Part shown: positions 21,230 through 33,319 of the stretch, one piece after another
Position numbering within the stretch: position 1 is the stretch's first letter
Layout: every line of letters begins with the position of its first letter
NCBI GenBank assembly: GCA_039090855.1
Contig: CM077034.1
Span: 222,234,331 to 222,298,330, forward strand
DNA length: 64,000 nt
DNA from: Macrothele yani
Lineage: Eukaryota; Arthropoda; Arachnida; Araneae; Macrothelidae
Direction of reading: 5' to 3'
Notes under the pieces: generated by a model
Database searches by the model: none
Told to the model about the DNA's origin: nothing
The model's input: the letters and a program-made list of their open reading frames with translations, nothing else
Translations under genes and position numbers: made by a program

Positions 21230-21668
21230 ATGGGTGCATCTGAAAAATGCAAGCAGTACAGCAAGGGAACATTTTGTGTGAACAAAAATGTATTGTTCTG
21301 TTCGTGTTGCAACATACTAGTGGATTTTTCAAGAAAGGACACTTGTGAAAAGCATTTAGCAACCAAGCTGCTTAAAAAAAAAAAGGGTGTGCTCCAACAA
21401 TGAACCTAAAATAACGCCTATTTTTTGTGTTGATGAATTAATTGAGAAAAGAACTAAACAAGAACAGCATCGCTCAACTGAACTTTTGAAATTAACTGGT
21501 GCCTTTTGTGCCGCCAACATCCCACTTTCCAAACTAGATAACCCTATATTAAAAAATTACTTGGAAAATTCGTTGAAAGATGTTGGTCTTATTCCAAATG
21601 CAAAATTGGATGCAGAAATGTTATTTGCCAAAAATATATCATATTCACAGCAACAAATAGTTTTTTAA
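21230..21668 (+). pseudogene. hAT transposase N-terminus (BED-like zinc finger)
   Basis: The likely start is MGASEKCKQYSKGTF. The finger reads FCSCCNILVDFSRKDTCEKH. An A11 tract near 21375 has slipped, causing a frameshift; the second frame continues RTKQEQHRSTELLKLTGAFC and AANIPLSKLDNPILKNYLEN, the helical segment found after the finger in this hAT type (CGBP1-like transposases). The catalytic domain is missing. Confidence 0.7.
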
Positions 21669-21700
21669 AGGTATTTTAGCATGCTAATGCAAAAATTTAA

Positions 21701-23015
21701 GTTAAAAACCATTGATAACCTAAATTTAAATCACTGCAATTAATCGCTTATAGCTATAATTTCGCAGTTACAAATCAATTTTATATATGTATATATATAT
21801 ATATATATATATCATTCACACAATGAATCAGTTTTTAATCGATATACTGGATGCATTTCATTGATATGTTAGTCTCTGTCATATGTTCACTGAACTTTTT
21901 TTATGGATTTCAATTCTTGAAAGTTGGCAGATCTGTATTATTTTGTTTTTAATTCAATCATTTTATATTGATCATTTATATTAATCATTTTATATTAATT
22001 CAATCATTTTATATTGATCATTTATATTAATCATTTTATATTGATCATTTATATTAATCATTTTATATTGATCATTTATATTAATCATTTTAATCAATTC
22101 AATCATTTTTATTGATCATTTATATTAATCATTTTATATTGATCATTTATATTGACCTTTTTATATTAATTCAATCATTTTATATTGATCATTTATATTA
22201 ACCTTTTTATATTAATTCAATCATTTTATATTGATCATTTATATTAATTCAATCATTTATATTAATCATTTTATATTAATTCAATCATTTTATATTGATC
22301 ATTTATATTAATTCAATCATTTATATTAATCATTTTATATTAATTCAATCATTTTATATTGATCATTTATATTAATTCAATCATTTTATATTGATCATTT
22401 ATATTAATCATTTTGTATTAATTCAGTCATTTTATATTGATCATTTATATTAATCATTTTATATTGATCATTTATATTAATCATTTTATTATTGATCATT
22501 TATAATAATCATTTTATATCAATTCAATCATTTTATATTGATCATTTATATTAATCATTTTATATTAATTCAATCATTTTATATTGATCATTTATATTAA
22601 TAATTTATATTGATCATTTATATTAATTTAATCATTTTATGTTCATCATTTATATTAATCATTTTGTATTCAGTCATTTTATATTGATCATGTATATTAA
22701 TCATTTTGTATTAATTCAATCATTTTATATTGATCATTTATATTAATAATTTTATATTGCTCATTTATATTAATCATTTTATATTGATCATTTATATTAA
22801 TTCAATCATTTTATATTATATTAATCATTTTATATTAATTCAATCATTTTATATTGGTCATTTATATTAATCATTTTGTATTAATTCAGTCCTTTTATAT
22901 TGATCATTTATATTAATCATTTTATATTAATTCAATCATTTGATATTAATTCAATCATTTTATATTGATCATTTATATTAATCATTTTATATTAATTCAA
23001 TCATTTTATATTGTG
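21701..23015. repeat. AT-rich tandem array built on TTATATTGATCATTTATATT
   Basis: After a (TA)n tract at 21785-21811, the region 21950-23010 consists of ATTTTATATTGATC, ATTTATATTAATC and ATTTTATATTAATTCA units in varying order, about 85-90% A+T. The TGATCA palindrome recurs dozens of times. No gene is present. Confidence 0.92.
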
Positions 23016-23091
23016 AATATAGTGGTGTGGTAGAGTTTAATACTCGCATAAATAAGTTACAGTGAACAGTTCCATCTCGTGCTGCATTATA

Positions 23092-24219
23092 CACAGTCAT
23101 ATCAGAATAATATGACCACCCCGGAATCACGTGTCGCAGGGTGCACGTGACAAGGTCAACCACACAGAGATGTAAGCAGCCGGCCAGGACAGATGAGCCA
23201 TTGTGCATAATGTGAACACAACGGGCAGAAGTAGTGACTTGATGGGCATTCCAAAAGAATGATCATTGCCTACCGTACCAAGGATGGAAACATCTCAGAA
23301 GCAGCAGACTTCATGGGCTGTTGATGAGGTGCTGTAGTAAGGGTGTACAAGAATGGACCTCTGGAACACTAAGTACCTCCTGACGTCATAACTGTTGAGC
23401 CTCAGAGGCCATCAACCCCGAAGGAGAACGTCAACTGGCAAAGGGCAATTGTCCACGCAAATGAATGCTGGGGCACTCTGGTACATGTACCCGATAACAA
23501 TAGAGCAAACCCTGTTGTGCACGAGTCTCTGCAGTTGATGCTGCATCAAGGCACCATGTTAAGCCAGGTCAATCAGCAACGACGCCTGCAGTTCACATGG
23601 AACTACTAACACTGGACAGCGGAAGAGTGGGAAACGGTTGCCTTCTCTGGCAAATCAAGGTTTCTACTCTACAGAAGTGGCGGATACAGCGTCGGACACA
23701 AGAGAACCTACACCCTCGTCAGTCAAGTACAGGCCGGCAGTGTGCCTGTCTGGGGGGGGGGATGTTTTCCTTGTATGACCCGGTACCACTGGATGGGTCC
23801 CGGAATGCCAATGGCTACCTGTCCAATCTCGTTGACCACACGCGCACCCCTTCATGTTGGGAATTTACCCTTGCGACGATGGTGGCTACCAACAGGACAA
23901 TGAGCCGTGCCACGTCGCTAAGAGGGTGCGCGTCTGGTTCCAGGAACACGACAGCAATATCTCCCTTGGCTGGTGAAATCACCCGACCTCAATCCCATAG
24001 GGTACTTGTGGGACTATTTGGATTGACAGGTTTGACGTGCTGACCCACAACCACGTCGTCTTCAGGACCTCCGTGCTCTACTGCAGTCTGAATGCTCACG
24101 GGGTGCCTCGGGACACCTTCCGGGACGTCATCGTGTCCATGCCACGCTGTCATCCGGGCCAAGGGAGGTTATTCCCATTATTAGGTTGGTGGTCATATTC
24201 TTTTGTTGATATGACCATG
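23092..24219 (+). mobile_element. Tc1-type element
   Basis: TIRs: CACAGTCATATCAGAATAAT (23092) against the end at 24219, which reads CATGGTCATATCAACAAAAG on the other strand; both continue ATATGACCACC. TA flanks at 23090-23091 and 24220-24221. 1128 bp. Confidence 0.8.
23250..24180 (+). pseudogene. Tc1-type transposase, heavily decayed
   Basis: Pieces in several frames: MIIAYRTKDGNISEAADFMG (helix-turn-helix), PSTPKENVNWQRAIVHANE, WTAEEWETVAFSGKSRFLLY (first catalytic region, D changed), QAGSVPVWGGG, VAKRVRVWFQEHDSN after the second catalytic region, and VKSPDLNPIGYLWDYLD with E changed to G. Many stops and frameshifts. Confidence 0.8.
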
Positions 24220-24341
24220 TATTCACACTTTCTCATTGCATGTTCTGATTTTTCTTCCAGTTGAAAAGTTTAGCTTTTTCGTTTTTTTGTTGGTATCATG
24301 TACACTGAAGTGCCAGAAAAAACCATTACAGACGAGCTTAT

Positions 24342-25500
24342 GCAAAATACATAGCAACGTCACCTATGCGCGCACTCGGTTGCGTCCGCCACTGCGTATA
24401 TAAAGCGATAGACATCCTTGTCAGCTGTCAGAGCTGTTTTCGGCATGAGAATGACGAGTAATACCGATTTAAGCGATTTTCAACGAGGTGTCATAGTTGG
24501 CGCTCGCGAGATGGGCCATAATATTTCGGAGGTGCAAAATACATAGCAACATCACCTATGCGCGTACTCCGTTGTGTCCGCCAGTGCGTATATAAAGCGA
24601 TAGACATCCTTGTCAGCTGTCAGAGCTGTTTTCGGCATGAGAATGACGAGTAATACCGATTTAAGCGATTTTCAACGCGGTGTCATAGTTGGCACTCGCG
24701 AGATGGGCCTTAATATTTTGGAGGTGCAAAATACATAGCAACGTCACCTATGCGCGCACTCGGTTGCGTCCGCCAGTGTGTATATAAAGCAATAGACATC
24801 CTTGTCAGCTGTCAGAGCTGTTTTCGGCATGAGAATGACGAGTAATAACGATTTAAGCGATTTTCAACGAGGTGTCATAGTTGGCGCTCATGAGATGGGC
24901 CATAATATTTCGGAGGTGCAAAATACATAGCAACGTCACCTATGCGCGTACTCCGTTGTGTCCGCCAGTGCGTATATAAAGCGATAGACATCCTTGTCAG
25001 CTGTCAGAGCTGTTTTCGGCACGAGAATGACGAGTAATACCGATTTAAGCGATTTTCAACGAGGTGTCATAGTTGGCACTCGCGAGATGGGCCATAATAT
25101 TTCGGAGGTGCAAAATACATAGCAACGTCACCTATGCGCGTACTCCGTTGCGTCCGCCAGTGCGTATATAAGGCGATAGACATCCTTGCCAGCTGTCAGA
25201 GCTGTTTTCGGCATCAGAATGACCAGTAATAACGATTTAAGCGATTTTCAACGAGGTGTCATAGTTGGCGCTCATGAGATGGGCCATAATATTTCGGAGG
25301 TGCAAAATACATAGCAACGTCACCTATGCGCGTACTCCGTTGTGTCCGCCAGTGCGTATATAAAGCGATAGACATCCTTGCCAGCTCTCAGAGCTGTTTT
25401 CGGCACGAAAATGACAAGTAATAACGATTTAAGCGATTTTCAGCGCGGTGTCATAGTTGGCACTCGTGAGATGGGCGATGGTATTTCGGAGGTAGAAACG
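24342..25500 (+). repeat. ~192-bp array of the transposase promoter and first codons, 6 units
   Basis: GCAAAATACATAGCAAC recurs at 24342, 24535, 24725, 24918, 25109 and 25302. Each unit holds a TATA box, the leader, the ATG and about 30 codons (SNTDLSDFQRGVIVG), then breaks off at SEVQNT and restarts. Only the last unit runs into the full gene. Confidence 0.95.
24397..24405 (+). promoter_or_regulatory. TATA box of the DD36E transposase, first of six
   Basis: TATATAAAG, about 50 bp upstream of the first ATG. The same box recurs in each 192-bp unit (one is TATATAAGG near 25166). Function is inferred from position and sequence. Confidence 0.5.
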
Positions 25501-26462
25501 AAGTTCGAATTTTCACAGACGACCATTGCAAGGGTGCACCGTGACCACAAGAATTCCGGCAAAACCTCCAACCTACGATGCCAGTGTGGCCGTAAAAAAG
25601 ACATTGGGTGAACGTGACCATCGTCGGCTGTCAAGAATCGTTTCGCGCGACACTCTCACAGGTATCATCGGAATTCAATGCTGAAGCCTCAACAAGCATC
25701 AGCGTGCGGACTGTGTAACGTACCCTGCACGATATGGGCTTTGGGAGCCGACGCCCAACTCGAGTCCCCTTGATGGGTGCACGACACAGAGCTATGCGCC
25801 TCGCTTGGGCACGGCAACTTCACCACTGGACACTTGATGACTGGAAACAAGTAGCCTGGTATGACGAGTCGTGTTTCCAACTATATCGGGCAGATGGAAG
25901 GATTTGTGTGTGGCGCAAACCTCATGAAGCCATGGATCCCGCCTGTCAACAGGGAACTGTACCGGCTGGTGGGGGGTTCGTAATGGTATGGGGGTGTGTT
26001 TAGCTGGACTTCACTGGGACCCCTGATATGTCTACAAACCTCTGTGACCGGCCAACGCTATGTGTGCATCTTTTCTGACAAAGTACACGCATTCATGTCC
26101 TGCATTCATGCTGATGAGTTGGGCCTGTTCCAACAGGACAATGCACCTCCACACAAGTGTCGCGATGCCACATTATGCTTAGAGGAGCATTCATCTGAGT
26201 TTGGAGTGTTGCCATTCCCACCCAAGTCCCCAGATCTGAACGTGATAGAACACATTTGGGATGCCATGCTATCGAACACAGGAATCCGAGACCTCAGAAT
26301 ACACCCGAATTGTGGAACGCTGTGCAGGAAGTATGGTGTGCATTGCCTACAGCATATTTCCAGAAGCTAGTGGAGTCCATGCCCCATCGTATTTCTGCAG
26401 TCCTGCGCTCCCGTGGGGGACCTACCAAGTATTAGACTGGTGTACCAGTTTTGCGGCACTTT
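25410..26462 (+). pseudogene. DD36E transposase, copy 1, several frameshifts
   Basis: It starts MTSNNDLSDFQRGVIVGTRE and has the helix-turn-helix segment FSQTTIARVHRDHKNSGKT. Catalytic motifs are WYDESCFQLY (D), LFQQDNAPPHKC (D) and SPDLNVIEHIWD (E). I count 36 residues between the second D and E, the spacing of the DD36E group called Incomer. The frame changes several times between 25600 and 26000. Confidence 0.85.
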
Positions 26463-26468
26463 AGTGTA

Positions 26469-27413
26469 TGTTTAAAGTCTTCAGTGTCATTTTGTCGATG
26501 TGTTTATCTTGTAATTTTGTTCTCCTCCTAACAGGCCTTGCGTGTCGTTGAGAAAGCTGGGCGACTGATTATGGTGGACTACTCCAAAAAGCCCCGATCT
26601 CAGGAAGAAATCGTCTACTGACGGAACTGTGTCAGTCGCAAACCAAGCCAGTGCCTTAGAGCCAATGATATTCACCAGATAAACTCCAGCTATTCTGCGT
26701 TACTTTTAGCTGGTGGTGGTGATGTCCTGTTTCCTCCAAACTTCTTCACAGAAAAAACAAATCACTCTTATTGTGGACCATTTACGCATTTTCACATCAT
26801 CCAGTTGAAGTATTTATTGATTGATTTGTAAAAATCCCTAGTCACATGTTAAAAGTTCGGAAAGAATTTTGTCTTTGCCTATGGATGTGATTACAAGTTC
26901 CAGGGTATTTTCTCTCCATTTGGTGTTCCAGTCATCAGAATCCAAAAAGGTGTTTCTTTGGTTTAAAAATAACAGATGACAGGATATTGTTTGTACATGG
27001 TTTCCAGATATGTGCATTATTTATTACACTAAAGAAAAACATGTAGTGTTATTTCCATAATTGCATTAATTTGTTTCATTGATTTTTAGCATGCTGCACA
27101 TTTTGTTGTCTAATGGTTCTGTGCTTGTTGTTAATCATTTTAATTCCCATTCACCATTTGTTTTATGAATAATCTCAATTGTTGGTAAATGACCCCTTAA
27201 ATATAGGATGACCATATTAAATTGAACTCGAGCCAGAGTGAACACTGAGGAGCTTGGGGAGAAATCTTTTAAAGTGTAGACATTTTTATTACATCATTTT
27301 TTAACCATTCCTTGAACAAACAGTATGCAATTTTAATCATGAAAAAAAAATCCATATTTTTTTTTAATTAAGTGCAAATTTGGAACCATGTCTTAAAATT
27401 GAACAAAATAAGG
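26469..27413. other. Gene-free AT-rich stretch
   Basis: No coding sequence, TIR or tandem array is seen. Confidence 0.5.
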
Positions 27414-27950
27414 TCATACTTGCAGAGAATAACTATCCTAAAGAAGAAATTGAGAAGCTTCTGAATTTTGAATGGTACGAAGAACCCACAAAAGCAACAA
27501 GTAAAATTCACTAGAAAAATTTCTTATCACAAATTTTTATTTGAGGCTTTAAAGAGAATTAGTAAAAAATACAATATTAGGCTAGCTCCAAGTTTAGAGA
27601 ACAAAGTTAAAAAATTTTTCCCTAAAATAGTTCAAAGAGAAGAAGATATTTTAAAAATGCAAGGAGTAGTTTATGAAGTAAATTGTAGTTGTGGACTATC
27701 TTACATAGGTGAAACAGGTCGCAGACTAGAAACTCGTATAGCTGAGCATAAAGCAGCTATAAAAAATTGCTCCAACAAGACTGGATTAGATAGGCATGTT
27801 AGAGAAACTGGGCACATCATGAATTGGAATTCCCTTAAAGTAATCAGTTTCCAAAGCAATTTCCAAAAAAGAAAACTGAAAGAAGGAATAGAGATTGAGA
27901 AAAATCAAAATTCCATCATCAATGACTGCAAAGGATTTTCCCCTGCCTAA
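27414..27950 (+). pseudogene. PLE C-terminus with GIY-YIG endonuclease (family A)
   Basis: The upstream frame reads LAENNYPKEEIEKLLNF, then a frameshift near 27475; the open frame to 27950 encodes 160 residues. GIY-YIG signature: VVYEVNCSCGLSYIGETGR, then R..EHKAAIKN and NKTGLDRHVRETGH. It matches the corresponding part of the PLE at 50352-52526. The endonuclease nicks the target so that the RT can prime. RT is absent: 5' truncation. A hammerhead-type motif follows 90 bp downstream. Confidence 0.85.
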
Positions 27951-28039
27951 CATTTGGCAGGATTTGTTGAAAAATAACCTAAACCGTCAAGGTAAACCGT
28001 AACCGTGATAGTGACAAGTAAAAAGTGACAACAACAAGA

Positions 28040-28082
28040 CAGCCTGAAGAAGGAGAAGGGTTTTCTCCGAAAATTTGCTATT
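28040..28082 (+). ncRNA. Hammerhead-type ribozyme motif, PLE family A
   Basis: CTGAAGA (28044-28050), unpaired A, stem II GGAGAA/TTCTCC with a loop of about six bases, GAAA (28069-28072), then ATTTGC. Related motifs lie at 41340 and 42070. Confidence 0.6.
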
Positions 28083-28564
28083 AATGAAAAAATTTCCTAG
28101 TAAAATTCCCATAAGTTGCTTTAGATTATCAAAATAAGATGTCCATAAAAAGAAGTATACAACCTCAGTATGCTATTGAAAAGAAAAAAACTACAATAAG
28201 TAACCTTACTTTTAATGTCAAAACACATTGTAACTGTTACGAAAAATGCAATTCATGAGACTACCTTATAGGTTGTCTTATGTTATAAATGTGATTTTAG
28301 TTAAACTATACACAATATCTAAGGTATTTTACCTGATATTGTCAAAGTATTGCTCACGTTGTTTGCTCTGTGAGGCTCGTACGTTACGGACTTTTGGTTA
28401 GTTATAAAAAATTTGCAGAAATAAAACAGTTAGGTTATATATTTTCAGTTCCACATTCATTCACTTGCACATTCAAACTTACTATTAATTAAAAGATTTT
28501 AGTAGAAAAGGGTTATACTCATCGGGTTAGGAGATGTCTCACACATGGTTCATTGGTTCATTGT

Positions 28565-28610
28565 TGTGGCGAGCGCTTTCTGCGGTATGTTTACTGCTGT
28601 CTTCGGGCCG
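28565..28610 (-). ncRNA. Degenerate hammerhead-type motif, family E left arm
   Basis: On the minus strand: CCGAAGA (28600-28606), a weak stem GCAGTA/TACCGC, then AGAAA (core GAAA at 28577-28580) and GCGCTCGCC. The core U is C, so activity is doubtful. Confidence 0.35.
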
Positions 28611-28634
28611 TTATTTCCACACGAGGGTTCTTCA

Positions 28635-29025
28635 TTTATTTTATGAGTTTTTGGGTGTTCAGATTGATATGGAATCATTATAGGTACATAGGTTGGTTTT
28701 CTAAAATCTCTGTATTCAAAATTTAAGTCTTTTTTTATTATTTCTATATCTAAGAAGGAAATTTTTCATTTTGTTCAAATTCTAAAGTTAATTCTATTTC
28801 TGGGTAACAAGTGGTAAATTTATTCTTCAATATTTCAAGTTCATCTTGTTTTAATTTAGATAAAAAAAAAAAAAGATGTCGTCGGCATATCTACAATAAA
28901 TGATAGGTGGGTTTGGTAGTTTTTTAATAATTTTGTTTTCTATATCCCCCATGATTATTTCTGAAAATTAAGAAGGTAATGGGGATCCCATTGGGGCTCC
29001 TACCTCTTGCCTGTAGAAAAAAATA
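28635..29025 (-). pseudogene. PLE reverse-transcriptase fragment with YADD
   Basis: Minus-strand frames give QEVGAPMGSPLP (motif B), then PPIIYCRYADDIF (motif C, catalytic YADD), LKNKFTTCYPEIELTLEFEQ, FLDIEIIKKDLNFEYRDF and RKPTYVP (motif E-like). The order matches PLE RTs. Upstream motifs and GIY-YIG are missing; an A13 tract near 28860 breaks the frame. Confidence 0.75.
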
Positions 29026-29259
29026 AATAAATAAATAAATAAAACATACACCCGTTTCTATGAACAAATAATAATAGCCCAAAAATATTTACACCAAAAA
29101 AAAATTATACTTACGACTGATACCTACCAACTCATCCAGTAGATGGCGACACATTAGAAACAAATCACCTAACACGTACAAGGCAGCAAACCTTCCCATC
29201 GATTCCCGACAAGCAACTCCAAAAAACCACACACGCAAAGAACCCTCGTGTGGAAATAA

Positions 29260-29305
29260 CGGCCCGAAGACGGTGGTAAATGTACCGCAGAAAGCGCTCG
29301 CCACA
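29260..29305 (+). ncRNA. Degenerate hammerhead-type motif, family E right arm
   Basis: CCGAAGA (29264-29270), stem GTGGTA/TACCGC with loop AATG (6 bp, one G-U), AGAAA (29289-29293), then GCGCTCGCC. Same changes as in the left arm, so they are family features rather than random decay. Confidence 0.4.
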
Positions 29306-29654
29306 ACAATGAACCAATGAACCACGTGTGAGACGTCTCCTGACCCGATGAGTATAACCCTTTTCTACTAAAATCTTTTAATTAATAGTAAGTTTGAATG
29401 TGCAAGTGAATGAATGTGGAACTGAAAATATATAACCTAACTGTTTTATTTCTGCAAATTTTTTATAACTAACCAAAAGTCCGTAACGTACGAGCCTCAC
29501 AGAGCAAACAACGTGAGCAATACTTTGACAATATCAGGTAAAATACCTTAGATATTGTGTATAGTTTACATGGTAACTGTAAAAAAAAAATTTTTTTTTT
29601 CGCTTTTTTTAAATGTCAGTAGGTCTCCACGTGTGCTCCATTGGTTGCTCACGG

Positions 29655-30412
29655 GATATTTAAACGATAGTCCGCTTCCACCACGTATGCTGCAGAATGT
29701 CAAGTGTAACAAGGAGGAACCCTGCAGTATTGTGTCCGTTGTGCTTAGTGATGGATGTAACCCTTTTCTTGTACATAATGTCCTCAATAAAGCCCCATAG
29801 AAAAAAATTGCATGGGGTAATATCAGAAGAACAGGTGGGCCATGCCGTCAGACCCCCACGTCCAATCCAACTCCCTGGAAAATGGTGGTCTAAAGATCTG
29901 CGTACATCCAAAGCCCAGAGTGGGGCCGCTCCGTCTTGCTGATAAATGACGCCTTGAATATCCTGGAGTTGGGGAATTTCAAATTGTTCTAACATGCCCA
30001 GGTACGTTATACCAGTAACAGTTGGTTCAGCAAACTGTTACCGGCATAACGGTCTCCCAGTGCTTTTGCCTTTCAAGACACTTCCTGTTGCTTTGAATTT
30101 ATTTACCCATTGTTTGATGCTCTTTCATGTCATCGACTGTCACTTGTACTTCATTCCGGATTGAACTGTTAGAGATTTTGACTCCGCAAGCCAAAACACA
30201 CACGCCGCTTTCTCCACTGGGGAAGCCATGTCTGCTGCATTCTGTGTCTGACGAGATTTTTCATTACAGGAGACATCCGGCGCCATCTATCGTCTGACTT
30301 AACAAACTTTAACACTTGCCACATCTCTTGACGTTTAAAGTGTTTTTCTGTCGTATTTTTATTTTAATAGCATACCGAAGTTGCATACTTCATTTATAGA
30401 CACCCTGTATAT
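29655..30412 (-). pseudogene. DD41D-type transposase fragment
   Basis: The minus strand encodes IYQQDGAAPLWALDVRR (second D) and SSDITPCNFFLWG; I count 41 residues from that D to the third catalytic position, here N instead of D. The spacing fits the DD41D (rosa-type) group. The start MASPVEKAACVLACGVKI lies near 30225. An end resembling ACAGGGTGTCTATAAATG faces 30412. The middle is deleted. Confidence 0.7.
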
Positions 30413-30479
30413 AATAATTTTGATTGTGTAACATAAATCTTCAGGTTCTACTGATCACTTTCTTCAGCCTGTGTGATTA

Positions 30480-33015
30480 TTTTTTCAATTTTTTGTATTG
30501 TGACATTTTTAACTTGTTCTAGGAATATTGCATTTTGCTTTACTTGAATTTGTGGAAACATTCTTCTGAAACTCTTGCTTTTGGTTCCAATAATTCTTAA
30601 ACAGTTCCATCAAACATTGAGTGTTGTCTGCTGGAATCACTGAAAATATTATATCTCACTCTCTCTGTTCCTATTATGCAAGTGAAAATTTTCTATCCTG
30701 GAGGTGGAAATTCCATCTAGTAAAAAAATTTCCAATTTCTTGCATTGGAAAATTTTTAACATGTTCTGGAAAATTTATATTTTGTTTGTATTTGTGGAAA
30801 CATTCATCTGAAGTCCAAACTTTTTCTTTTGGTTCCAATAAGTCTTGCTTGAGGAAAAACAATTCCATCAAACATTGAGTGTTGTCTGCTGGAATCACTG
30901 AAAATATTATATCTCTCTCTCTGTTCATATTATGCAAGTGAAAATTTTCTATCCTGGAGGTGGAAATTCCATCTAGTAAAAAAATTTCTAATTTCTTGCA
31001 TTGTGAAATTTTTAACATGTTCTGGAAAAATTATATTTAGTTTGTATTTGTGGAAACATTCATCTGAAGTCCAAACTTTTTCTTTTGGTTCCAATAAGTC
31101 TTGCTTGAGGAAAAACAATTCCATCAAACATTGAGTGTTGTCTGCTGGAATCACTGAAAATATTATATCTCTCTCTCTGTTCCTATTATGCAAGTGAAAA
31201 TTTTCTATCCTGGAGGTGGAAATTCCATCTAGTAAAAAAATTTCTAATTTCTTGCATTGTGAAATTTTTAACATGTTCTGGAAAAATTATATTTAGTTTG
31301 TATTTGTGGAAACATTCATCTGAAGTCCAAACTTTTTCTTTTGGTTCCAATAAGTCTTGCTTGAGGAAAAACAATTCCATCAAACATTGAGTGTTGTCTG
31401 CTGGAATCACTGAAAATATTATATCTCTCTCTCTGTTCCTATTATGCAAGTGAAAATTTTCTATCCTGGAGGTGAAAATTCCATCTAGTAAAAAAATTTC
31501 TAATTTCTTGCATTGTGAAATTTTTAACATGTTCTGAAAAAAATTATATTTAGTTTGTATTTGTGGAAACATTCATCTGAAGTCCAAACTTTTGCTTTTG
31601 GTTCCAATAAGTCTTGCTTGAGGAAAAACAATTCCATCAAACATTGAGTGTTGTGTGCTGGAATCACTGAAAATATTATATCTCTCTCTCTGTTCCTATT
31701 ATGCAAGTGAAAATTTTCTATCCTGGAGGTGGAAATTCCATCTAGTAAAAAAATTTCTAATTTCTTGCATTGTGAAATTTTTAACATGTTCTGGAAAAAT
31801 TATATTTAGTTTGTATTTGTGGAAACATTCATCTGAAGTCCAAACTTTTTCTTTTGGTTCCAATAAGTCTTGCTTGAGGAAAAACAATTCCATCAAACAT
31901 TGAGTGTTGTCTGCTGGAATCACTGAAAATATTATATCTCTCTCTCTGTTCCTATTATGCAAGTGAAAATTTTCTATCCTGGAGGTGGAAATTCCATCTA
32001 GTAAAAAAATTTCTAATTTCTTGCATTGTGAAATTTTTAACATGTTCTGGAAAAATTATATTTAGTTTGTATTTGTGGAAACATTCATCTGAAGTCCAAA
32101 CTTTTTCTTTTGGTTCCAATAAGTCTTGCTTGAGGAAAAACAATTCCATCAAACATTGAGTGTTGTCTGCTGGAATCACTGAAAATATTATATCTCTCTC
32201 TCTGTTCCTATTATGCAAGTGAAAATTTTCTATCCTGGAGGTGGAAATTCCATCTAGTAAAAAAATTTCTAATTTCTTGCATTGTGAAATTTTTAACATG
32301 TTCTGGAAAAATTATATTTAGTTTGTATTTGTGGAAACATTCATCTGAAGTCCAAACTTTTTCTTTTGGTTCCAATAAGTCTTGCTTGAGGAAAAACAAT
32401 TCCATCAAACATTGAGTGTTGTCTGCTGGAATCACTGAAAATATTATATCTCTCTCTCTGTTCCTATTATGCAAGTGAAAATTTTCTATCCTGGAGGTGG
32501 AAATTCCATCTAGTAAAAAAATTTCTAATTTCTTGCATTGTGAAATTTTTAACATGTTCTGGAAAAATTATATTTAGTTTGTATTTGTGGAAACATTCAT
32601 CTGAAGTCCAAACTTTTTCTTTTGGTTCCAATAAGTCTTGCTTGAGGAAAAACAATTCCATCAAACATTGAGTGTTGTCTGCTGGAATCACTGAAAATAT
32701 TATATCTCTCTCTCTGTTCCTATTATGCAAGTGAAAATTTTCTATCCTGGAGGTGGAAATTCCATCTAGTAAAAAAATTTCTAATTTCTTGCATTGTGAA
32801 ATTTTTAACATGTTCTGGAAAAATTATATTTAGTTTGTATTTGTGGAAACATTCATCTGAAGTCCAAACTTTTTCTTTTGGTTCCAATAAGTCTTGCTTG
32901 AGGAAAAACAATTCCATCAAACATTGTGGGTTGTCAACTGGAATCACTTTGAAAAGATTTTATCTCTATTCCGATAATGTGAGTGAAAGTTTTTTGCTCT
33001 TGGGGTGGAATTCCA
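30480..33015. repeat. 256-bp satellite, ~10 units, highly homogeneous
   Basis: Units starting near 30674, 30930, 31186, 31442, 31699, 31955, 32211, 32467 and 32723 are 256 bp (one is 257) and differ at only a few bases. The flanking units at each end are diverged. The minus-strand ORFs of about 114 codons per unit shift frame from unit to unit and show no protein-like conservation. I could not trace the unit to a transposon. Confidence 0.95.
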
Positions 33016-33319
33016 CGTAGTAAATATTTCCAAAAGCAGAGTTTGATGGAATAAAAAATTTTTGTGCTACCTTAAGCACTTTTCTTGCGATCTTCCCTCT
33101 GTCCTGCATTGTTAAATGTCATTTTCTCACCATTTCAACTTGAAAAAAGGGGGCACAATTTTTTGAAAATAGAATAAAAATCTCTCATGTAGGTATACAT
33201 TTTTTTCTTCTTCCTTGTCTCTTGTTGTTAAATATCATTTCATTCCGTAAATGTTAATATTTTAGACACAAATGTGAGTATAATGCTTAATTTATAATGG
33301 CTTAAGAATCAAATGGATT

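Larger units (their letters stand above)
20130..21700 (+). mobile_element. hAT element, 5' part (family hA), interrupted by a retro-insertion
   Basis: The sequence matches the minus-strand segment 59750-60594 through the leader and the zinc-finger exon. The 5' TIR is lost or too diverged. The stretch is split at 20489/21061 by the 571-bp insertion. 3' of 21668 it is truncated at the AT-rich array. Confidence 0.7.
24303..26466 (+). mobile_element. DD36E Tc1/mariner element, copy 1, with promoter array
   Basis: TIRs start CACTGAAGTGCCAGAAAA and end as the reverse complement at 26466; TA at 24301-24302 and 26467-26468. At 2164 bp it is about 1 kb longer than the minus-strand copy at 47319-48493 (1175 bp). 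The excess is accounted for by five extra ~192-bp units. Confidence 0.9.
28302..29569. repeat. PLE inverted terminal repeats (family E) around an RT fragment
   Basis: Bases 28302-28632 and 29238-29569 are inverted copies with a few differences. Between them lies a minus-strand PLE RT piece and about 200 bp of unassigned sequence. Each arm has a degenerate hammerhead-type motif. Confidence 0.8.

Noticed and set aside
30674..32947. Repeated ~114-codon minus-strand frames
   Set aside because: They restart in each 256-bp unit, and 256 is not a multiple of three, so no common protein is possible.
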